From Angiostrongylus vasorum (lineage: Eukaryota; Nematoda; Chromadorea; Rhabditida; Metastrongylidae), in assembly GCA_018806985.1 (NCBI GenBank), contig JADANN010000429.1, positions 1,240,001-1,304,000 on the forward strand: 64,000 bases of DNA. Direction: 5' to 3'. The notes below the pieces were generated by a model. It was given only the letters and a program-made list of their open reading frames with translations, ran no database searches and was not told the origin of the DNA. A program made the position numbers and the translations under genes. This document shows, one piece after another, positions 56,342 through 64,000 of this stretch. Every line of letters begins with the position of its first letter. The first letter of the stretch is position 1.

Positions 56342-56934
56342 GTTGTTTGAAAATTCACATCGCTTGGCAGATAAGCTATCTGATTTTGATTTCCCTTCAG
56401 TTGGTCGAGCAAAAGTTTAAACCTTTTTAGATCTATTGCCTTATGTGCTACGATTTCGCTAGAAGCAGCGGCATAGGAAGACCTGAGGTTGGCGAAATAT
56501 GCTCCTGTTATCTAGCACCGGGTATTTAAACAACGAGAATGGAATGCTAAAGTGACAGGGACTAACGTAGTGAAACACTTTAGTGAGATTAAAAAATGTG
56601 AGCCATATGCGCGAAAAAACGTCCAGCACACTCGCAGGTGAGGCCGGAAACGATAAATAGTGATGTTTCTAAATCACTTTATTCATACCATAGCAGCTTC
56701 ATTAGGAGGGACTTATTTCGTGAGTGGTTGTTGTGTTGCGATCACTCGTCATCGCTGAATGAGTCTTCTAGTTATTTCTAGGAAGCACAATGAAAGCTGA
56801 ACTAATATTGCCTCAACAATAGAATATCCTTTCGGAATGTTTTCTTATTTTGCACGAAAAACGAACGTTATGAATACGAAGTGATGGCAAATATCTCGTA
56901 CTCTTTGCCTGGCATTCGCTCGTCATGCACGCGC

Positions 56935-59900
56935 TTTGTATAAAGTTTGCCAAATTCCTCAAGGAAAACTTCCTACTGTGCACTACGGCATCACCTGTAT
57001 CACCTGTATTCCCTTTGATCGTCGAGTGACTCGAGCGAGCGCCAAGCAAGTCTTCGAGTTTTCCCTGTCGCGTGCAAGAGTAGCCCAATGGGTTCTACTT
57101 GCTCTAGGGACTCGTCGAGCATCATATCTTTCTTCAACGCTCTTTGTGAAGAATTCTGACCATGGGGTCAGTGGTCTTCCTGCATTACGTTTGACATCCC
57201 GAGGAATCCAGTCACTAACGGCTCTTGTTCATCGGTTGTCGTTCATACTCATTACGTGTCCGGCCCACCTTATCTTCGATTGTTTGGCGTACAGAACGGC
57301 ATCTTTGACTTTTCATCGTTGACCCAGGTCGGTGATTCGGATCCTTCGCTTACTTGTGCGAAACGGGATACTCCTAGTATCGCCCTTTCGACTGCGCATT
57401 CGACAACGCTAAGTGACCTTTCATCCTGCTTACGCAGCGACCAAGTTTCTGACGCATTCGTTAGGGCAGGAAGTACCGTTGAGTCGAGAAGGTGGGCACG
57501 GAGTCGGGTATTCCTTGTTCTCCTCACTGCATCCTCGATGCTCTTGAAAGCTGCCCAAGTCGCTCATTTCCTTCTGCTCAGCTCTGGCGCTAAGTCGTTC
57601 TTCATATTGATTTCCCGACCAAGGTAGACATAACTGAAGCATTCGGAAATATTCGTCCCGTTGAGCGCGAATGGGGCATGTGAAACCAATCCGTTCTTCA
57701 TGACTATCGTTTTTGTGAGGTTTAGTCGAAGACCAATCTTTCCACAGTCTTTATCAAAGTCGGCAAGCATACGTTCCGCTTGGCTAATGTTTGGTGTTAT
57801 AAGGACGATGTCATCAGCAAAGCGAAGATGATGTAACTGCCGACCATTGATTTTCAGTTCCTTATTATCCCAGTCCAATGTTCGCATGACGTTCTGGAGG
57901 GTGGCGGTAAATAATTTTGGCGAGATGGTATCGCCTTGCCTAACTCCTCTTTTGACGTCAATGTTAATGTCGTTGTAGAATGGTGATATCTTGGTTGTGA
58001 AATTTTTGTACTGCTCACGAAGAATCTTTATGTACTGAGTGGGGACTCCTTGACTATCAAGGGCTTCCATGACTGCTTCTATCGTGTGGATGTGGTCCAT
58101 CGTACTAAATCCTTTTCGAAACCCTGCTTGCTGACATGGTCGAGTGAAAAGTTTGTAGACGACAGACACCAAGCAGACTGGGCGATAGTTGCCGATATCG
58201 CGTAGGACACCCTTCTTGAACAATAACACGGTCTTGCTGGTCTTCCACTGATTAGGGCTCTTGCATTCAAAGACAGGTAACGTGTTAGGAGCCTTGCCAG
58301 TGTGTTTACGAGGACTGGCGGAAGGTTCTTCAGGTATTCTGGTCTTATCCTGTCCGGACCTGGTGCTGGTTCGATTTTTCATCGACGAAATGGCTTGTCG
58401 GATTTCGGAAGGGAGAACCGGTGGTACAACATATCCATCCTCCTTTATTTCATATGACGGAGGGTCGACGTGGCTATCGAATAGATCCTTTCTGGACGCT
58501 GTAATTGTTTCGTCTGGGCGTCGGTGTGCAATCATCTTGGTCTTGTAATTGGCGAAGCATCGGTGGGCTTTGCGAATGTTTCTACCAGCCTCTGCAGCTT
58601 CGCCCATAACTGCTGCTGTTCTCTCCTTAAGACCTTATTTTATTGCCTCTCTGCATTGTTTTGCAAGTTCGGACGTTAGTTCGCGGTTGTCTGCAGCTGG
58701 TTCGATTCCACGCTGTCGTATCAGCTCGAGTGTTTCTGGAGACAGACGTCTCATGGTGACTTTCGAACTCTCAGCTTCATGGCGTTAACGTGAAGATGTT
58801 GAGTGAGCCGATCGTATTCTTCGTCTATGTTATCGACGACGTCATCTTCCCAATAGTCGACTAATGAATTGAATAAGACCCAGTTTATGGTAGTTCTGGG
58901 ACTTCTGTTTTTGAATTTAGCTGCTTTTTTCTCCTTTCCGCGAGAAATAGAATCTTGCACGAAGGAGGTGGTGGCCTGATCCAGTGTAGAATTTTGAGAC
59001 AACAGCGGCATCGGTTAGACAAAACCTTCTATTTACTAAGATGTGGTCTATTTCGTCATGGTACTCTCCATTGGGAGACTCCCACGTCCAATGCTGAGGG
59101 TGGGACTTCTGGAATTGCTAATTACCATGGATGGTTTTGGTCGCCATGATAAACTCAGAAAGTTGCCCACTCTGTTCGTTCCCTTCCAATCCGTGGATCC
59201 CAATGAGACATTCTTAAGACGTTCTTCTTGGTCCAATATTGGCGTTGAAATCTCCAATGATGACCTTGAAGAATGTATGGTCTTCTCTGTAGAACTTCTT
59301 CAACACTGAATAGAACTCTTCGACTTCTTCTTCGTCATAGTTTGATGTCGGCGCGTGAACGACGAAGATTGTCAAAGCCGGCATTGATCCACATCTTTTT
59401 AATCGTAAACGCCCGATTCGGGTTGCAAGCTGTTCGAATGAATCGATTTTCATGGACAAACTCGTGTTGACGAGAACGCCGACGCCGCAGACACGTCTAC
59501 TGTCGCATGTTTCGAGAAAGCGTTCTTCCCCGGTGTCATAGACGGCGTTGAATGGGTGGCGTCGTTTCGTCTCGGCCAGGCTGATGATGTCGTACCTTAT
59601 CGTTCTTGCTTGCATGAGCAAGTCCTCTATCGAGGACTCGTATGCAAGTGTACGTGCATTGTAGATACAGATCGTCAACATAGTTCTTTGTAATCCAGTA
59701 AGCTTCGATTGGCCCTGAGATTTTAGCAGCCTCTCGTCCTACCCAACGCTGCGAAATTTGATGCTCTTTCGGGCTCAGAGGAATGAGGCCTTTTTTTTTA
59801 CTGTGTTTAGCATTTCGATACCCACGTATAGCTTGCTGCGATCTGAAGATGGGGGCTGGGTATACTCACGGGTAACTTGCCAGGCTCTCCCAGAGTGAAC

Positions 59901-60235
59901 GTGGAGCTTAATTGTTGGAGGCGACTCCTAACCGCCTCCCATATACTTCTCTGTCACTTGATTGCAGGCTTTTGGCCGAATTGACTCGTAGAATACAATC
60001 CGCATTAGCGAGAACGCACCCACACACGTATGCATGAATACGGCTAGTATATGCAGAAAGTATGTGCCAAGTCGGCGCAGCAGAAACAGGGAGTCTATCT
60101 CCTGGATCCACCTGCACCTCAGGGAAGCAAAGGTCGCTATTGGCCGGCGGTTAACTCCCTATCTGTCACCTGGTGACGCGCCACGTAGTCTCGCGACTAA
60201 CCGGCTCGAGATCCCTCGTGTGAGGTAGATCCGTG
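56935..60235 (-). mobile_element. RTE-class non-LTR retrotransposon, nearly full length, dead
   Basis: The coding region runs on the minus strand from the ATG at 59681 to about 56990. The endonuclease shows YNARTL, LAETKRR (catalytic Glu), VVHAPTSNYD and GDFNANIG, but the later SDH triad reads SGH in a shifted frame (about 58980). The RT part (58607-57564) has PSEIRQAISSMKNRT, PNQWKTSKTV, the QGDTISPKLF box and FADDIVL (catalytic pair intact). The segment after YKLFTR jumps to CQQAGFRKGFSTMDHIHTIE and then to EALDSQGVPTQY, so the FID-x-KKAFD motif A is deleted in frame. The C-terminal zinc/helix part (RWSEFFTKSVEERYDAL-like) follows in pieces to 57000. The 5' untranslated region is about 59700-60235 and the 3' end has a short ATACAGGTG tandem step. 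Confidence 0.85.
57564..58607 (-). pseudogene. RTE reverse transcriptase ORF lacking motif A
   Basis: The longest ORF in the window, 347 codons, and part of the element above. It reads through the endonuclease-RT linker (AEAGRNIRKAHRCFANYKTK), fingers and palm. The open frame survives although the palm motif A segment and the stretch before QAGFRKGF are missing; the catalytic pair in FADD and the LNLTKT and YLGREINM boxes remain. Without the motif A aspartate it should not polymerise DNA. A functional homologue would also need the endonuclease in frame, which is not the case here. Confidence 0.85.
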
Positions 60236-60535
60236 CTATTGACCGATACCGAGGTTAATATGAAGTGTATGTTAGGGATAAAGCAAGTTGTTTGTTCCAT
60301 ATTTTCAGGGCGAACATTCTTATCAGGCACAATTTTGGGAACTTTGTCATAGGAGATGGCGGCAAACACTCCGTGTCAATAACTGGAAAGGTCTAATTTC
60401 AATTTCAATTTCAGCTCTCACTAGCAGTCGCACGCTTTCCTCCCAATTGCTTCGGTTTATAAAATAGTTGTAGTTCTAATTTAGCGCTGAAACCTTCATG
60501 GAATGGTTTTGAATCGATTAATAAGTGAACAGAGA

Positions 60536-60905
60536 GCGGATAGCAGAGTGGTAGTGTTGTCCGTCATCACGAGCATGATATTAGTTTGATTCCGTTTATA
60601 GCCAACCGAGCCAGTTATCCCTCCAGGGTCCAAAAAATTGGTACCGGACTTGTCTGGGAAAAACCACACTCTGAGATCCAACTGGGAACGCTCCAGCACG
60701 GCTATCTCAGAACTCCAGGAAGAATTGCTCGATCTACATTTTACTACATTCAAGATGAAATGAAAATCCTCAAGCTACAACGAAAGGCACGCGTTAAATG
60801 TTGGAAGATCTTCGTGGACAGTGGATGCGAGGAAACGAATCGAATGTGAGAAGTGCTGGGATCCTCACAATAGACATGAAGACGGGTCGTTTAAATTAGA
60901 ATAAA
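60536..60905 (+). mobile_element. SINE B, full length
   Basis: Head GAGCGGATAGCAGAGTGGTA (A box), then a weak B-box-like TAGTTTGATTCCG, body CCTCCAGGGTCC, GTCTGGGAAAAACC and CAGAACTCCAGGAAGAATTG, end GACGGGTCGTTTAAATTAGA with an A-rich tail. It lies directly beside a mariner remnant. Confidence 0.75.
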
Positions 60906-60929
60906 AAAAGGTTGAAGTTTCAGATGTCA

Positions 60930-61570
60930 AAACAAGAAATTTCGATAAATCTATTTCTACGACTTCGAAATCGGACGTGCGTAGAGCAGATGGCCTGAAG
61001 CATTATTGTGATAAGAGGCCAATGATAGGGAAAACTTTAACGGACGCACAGTTTGACGTCAGTTTGGAAAAGTTCGTCGTCGTGGACATCCCTTTTGTTG
61101 TTGACGACGATGAACTGAAGGGTTTGCTAGAAGCAAATAAACGCACATTTGTTGGAGAAGTTGCAGCAGAGCTTTGTTTACACATCTCAACTATTTAGGC
61201 GCATCTAAAAAAGGTGGAAAATCGAAGAAGGTTGTCTAATGGATGCTCCACGAATTGAAGGACAATGAAAGCAATTGTACTGTGATGTGCGACGAGAAAT
61301 GGTTCCTCTACGACAACCGACGACGATAGTCTCACTAAGTCGCATTTACTGCCTACCGCTTTAAGCATTTAGACAACTTCCTATGCGAGAAATGCTTTAG
61401 AAACCAAGCAAAAGCAGAATTTATCGGTTACGTCTTTATTGCCCCTAAAAAGTCAGAAATTTTTCGCAGTCTATATAAACTGCTCCGAGCCACGCCTTGC
61501 ATAACATTTATGTTAAACAAGCCATTGATAGAATACAAAAATGCTGTAAAAAGTGATAAACTTTATCCCT
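60930..61570 (+). pseudogene. Second mariner transposase relic, internally deleted
   Basis: An N-terminal portion contains VVDDDELKGLLEANKRTFVG and AAELCLHISTI (second helix-turn-helix), then in other frames WMLHELKDN, CDEKWFLYDNRRR (first catalytic D present), and after a deletion FKHLDNFLCEKCFRNQAKAE from the C-terminal part. The second and third catalytic Asp region is missing between NRRR and FKHLD. No inverted repeats were identified. It appears to be a different mariner copy from the one at 52835. Confidence 0.7.
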
Positions 61571-62154
61571 CATCAGCGAAAACTTGCGAATTCTAGTGAT
61601 AACGATTCGAAGTTGTGGTTGACACTTAAAATCTCTCTTTTAACCACGGCTTTCTCGTTTAGATCAATGCAATGCCAACGGCGAAAGGTTCTTTAAGTAG
61701 AAGACTATCTGCAAACGCTACAGATGGGAATGAAGCGTCACTGCAGACACCATGGCCGAAGCTAGAGTGGACAGTGAACATTGCCATTAAAAAACCTGTC
61801 TAACAATCTCGTTCCATGCAACAGAAATATTCTGCGCGTTTTGCCGAGAACCAGGTTACACGTTTCGGTAATGAAAACATCTCTAGAACGTTGTTGATTT
61901 TCCACTGACGACGGGGGTTTCATTTGCGGTTTCGTTGCGGTGAACATACGCCATTCATTCATGTGGTGTTTTTTCGAGTACTAAGTGCTATAGAAGGGCA
62001 TCAGGATATAACTCACCACACTGTTATTGGAATCCGAACAATGGAGAAGAATGGTAGGGCCGGCAGAATTTTTTGATAATGAAATCTCTTTATCTCAATT
62101 TTGCTATTAGCTATGTGCCAGTCGACTCAATAGCGACTGCTGCAGAGTGTATTA

Positions 62155-62400
62155 TCCGTTGAGAAACAAACTATTATCAACGGATAACAGTAACAACGAC
62201 AACTCTATATAAAAGAGCATCGCCGGGTGAGAATGCCTGAGTCGAGAGAGATGCTCCACTGAGGTGGATCCGGGTTGATGTGCGACAAAGACGCCACCTT
62301 GAGAACGCGAACAACTGTGGACCATCGGCTCAAATGAAGACGAAACCGTCGGAACGTTTACTGAATAAACATCTTTATCAACCTCGTGTAAGCTTAACAT
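62155..62400 (+). repeat. Hairpin repeat E', degenerate core
   Basis: Head TTATCCGTTGAGAAACAAAC, inner hairpin GAGCATCGCC...GAGATGCTC, then CGGCTCAAATGAAGACGAAA and CTGAATAAACATC. The core has lost CTGANGA and GAAA, so activity is not expected. Confidence 0.55.
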
Positions 62401-62584
62401 CATAAAAACTTTTCATTTCGCATCACCGACTTCATAGGCACAAATTCCTCGCACACAACTTATGTTACCTTCACCTGTCCCTTATATTTGTTTAAATGAA
62501 ATATGCCAATTTTTAACAGATATATGGAAAATTTTATGCTTTTTGCATTCATTTAACTACGATCTGTTAATGAGCAATATCTGG

Positions 62585-62800
62585 AAGCACTGCAGGAAGA
62601 CCACCGACCCGATGGTCAGAGTTCTTCACGAAAAGCCTAGAAGAAAGATATGATGCTCAGCGGGTAGCTAGATCGAGCAGAACCCACTGGACTACTCTTG
62701 CACGTGACAGGGAAAAATGGAAGATTTACTGGCACCTGCTCGAGTCACTCGACGATCAACGGGACTACAGCTGGTACAGGTGAAGATGGCGTTTGGGTGC
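62585..62800 (+). pseudogene. RTE 3'-end fragment
   Basis: Encodes AGRPPTRWSEFFTKSLEERY and ASRTHWTTLARDREKW, the C-terminal end of the RTE protein, and ends at GGTACAGGTGAAGATGGCG. It is more similar to 56935-57170 than to the 35-36 kb relics. 5'-truncated. Confidence 0.8.
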
Positions 62801-63119
62801 TTTAAAAAGATCTCTCACCGTTTCAATAGTGTAAATCTTGTGTAAATCAATGCTACGGGAAACATTTACACAAGAAAAATCTTTAGAGGAAGAATGAATT
62901 AGAAAAAATATGTCCATTACTCAACTTTTCATACACTGTGTATAAAATCTAAATGGTGGAGTTGAAAGTAATGGTAAAGTACTGTTCTTCGTAGACGGAT
63001 TTTAGAAAACAATGTGTTCTCGTTTCGCTCAGTCCTGTGACGTAGTACTTCATGCAGGTCTTTAATAGAAGCTTCGGATGATAGAGTAGTACGTTATAAA
63101 ATATCTTTTCTTCTCTGCT

Positions 63120-63300
63120 GCTGATGGCGCCGCTGATCGATAGAACTAGCTGAGAAACAGGCGAAATGAAGGAAGCGCATGGTGTGGTGGTGAACGCGTT
63201 ACTCCCGGAAAGGGTAATAGCGCGTTCGTTCCCCACCGCAAACACTTACGTTCCGAAGTTTTGCGAATATCTCAGCAACATTGTGGTTGTGTCTTTTCTT
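63120..63300 (+). mobile_element. SINE C copy with tRNA-like head
   Basis: Plus strand: GGCGCCGCTGATCGATAGAA, GCATGGTGTGGTGGTGAACG (A-box-like), GCGCGTTCGTTCCCCACCGC (B-box-like), then AGTTTTGCGAATATCTCAGC and AACATTGTGGTTGTGTC. It defines the family head. The bases 63301-64000 hold nothing recognised. Confidence 0.7.
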
Positions 63301-64000
63301 CAGTCCTCCCAGATTTCGACATCCAGACATAGTTCCGACGTTTGAGCGTCGCGCTTACTCGTCTTAGCTAACAGCACAGTATCGGAGGTTCCTTCAAGGT
63401 GAGATAAGTGAGGTGTATTATTCTCACTGCTTTTGTGATATGACAACCATGATAGGCTTTTCCATAGCTCTGGTAGAGATTTTACATACTTAACGGCGGC
63501 TCATGAAGAATTAGCACACTTCATAAATCGTCAAAAATTCGAAGAAATGCCTGTTATGCTAAAAGATGCTTATTAATTAGGGATCCGAAAATGACAGCAG
63601 AATTCGATGAGTACTGATTGTTTCTGTAGCGTTCTGATGGTGCGCAGCTGTACTCTAGTATTGTTAAAACCTCTTCGAATATTAGGCAGCTATAAAATTT
63701 GATTCCCAGTGCTATATTACAGAGCTGCAAGCAAAGTATAGTGATAAGCTTTCGTAAACGATAATTCAGTGTCATCATGGGTAACGAACATTCTGAATCA
63801 TTGTCACGAGACTTCAACGTGGCCAGCATTTTGGCGCCAATATCGAAAGGGTTAAGTGCTGCGAGCATTCGACTCGAGTAATCGTGGCAGTGAAAAAGAC
63901 GAAGGTAACGGAACGCTAGCTGAGAAGAAGTCGTATGACAGCTTTCTGTTAGCTTTTACCAATAGCCGTGGATTGTTTCAGTCGATTTGGTGACAAATTG

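Larger units (their letters stand above)
55330..56815 (-). repeat. Segmental duplication block, partner of 39150-40410
   Basis: Inverted paralogue of 39150-40410, with the SINE D at 55931-56329 as an extra insertion. Similarity extends on both sides of the insertion. Confidence 0.6.

Overview
This window looks like a chromosomal segment of a parasitic clade V nematode, most likely a hookworm or related strongylid. The reasons are AT-rich DNA, short GT..AG introns of about 50-70 bp inside gene remnants, several degraded CAP/SCP-domain genes of the ASP type, RTE-class non-LTR retrotransposons, mariner elements and many tRNA-headed SINE-like repeats. The species is an inference. I found no convincingly intact, single-copy protein-coding gene; almost everything recognisable is a repeat, a transposon relic or a decaying member of a multigene family.

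Layout. Bases 1-7678 and 12112-19790 form a near-perfect inverted repeat with arms of about 7.7 kb around a unique spacer of about 4.4 kb. The left arm runs to the window edge, so it may be longer. Each arm holds two tandem, diverged units of about 2.1 kb (CAP-gene 3' remnants plus an unrecognised conserved ORF), a secreted-protein-like gene remnant, SINEs and hairpin repeats. Part of the right-arm end (19568 to about 20625) recurs almost identically at 25143 to about 26200. From 20.6 to 29.1 kb there are three CAP-gene remnants on the minus strand and a second copy of the secreted-protein gene. From 29.9 to 32.3 kb lie two very T-rich low-complexity blocks. From 33.4 to 38.1 kb there is a SINE with an internal 56-bp tandem expansion, two tail-to-tail RTE relics, and an inverted pair of hammerhead-like motifs next to a GTT microsatellite. 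From 39.1 to 44.2 kb there is a third secreted-protein remnant and two CAP remnants on the plus strand. From 44 to 52 kb there are more SINEs and two CAP remnants on the minus strand. From 52.5 to 64 kb there is a mariner relic with a nested insertion, a paralogous inverted copy of the 39-40 kb region, a nearly full-length but dead RTE element, and a second, internally deleted mariner.

How it fits together. The window reads as a birth-and-death gene-family region: CAP/ASP-like and small secreted-protein genes multiplied by tandem, inverted and dispersed segmental duplication, with mobile elements inserted at and around the breakpoints. The most unusual signals are the giant palindrome, whose inner end lies inside a SINE; a dispersed short repeat carrying a hammerhead-ribozyme-like core (CTGANGA, GC hairpin, GAAA, closing stem); and a SINE-like insertion with a 12-bp target duplication for which a paralogous empty site exists in the same window.
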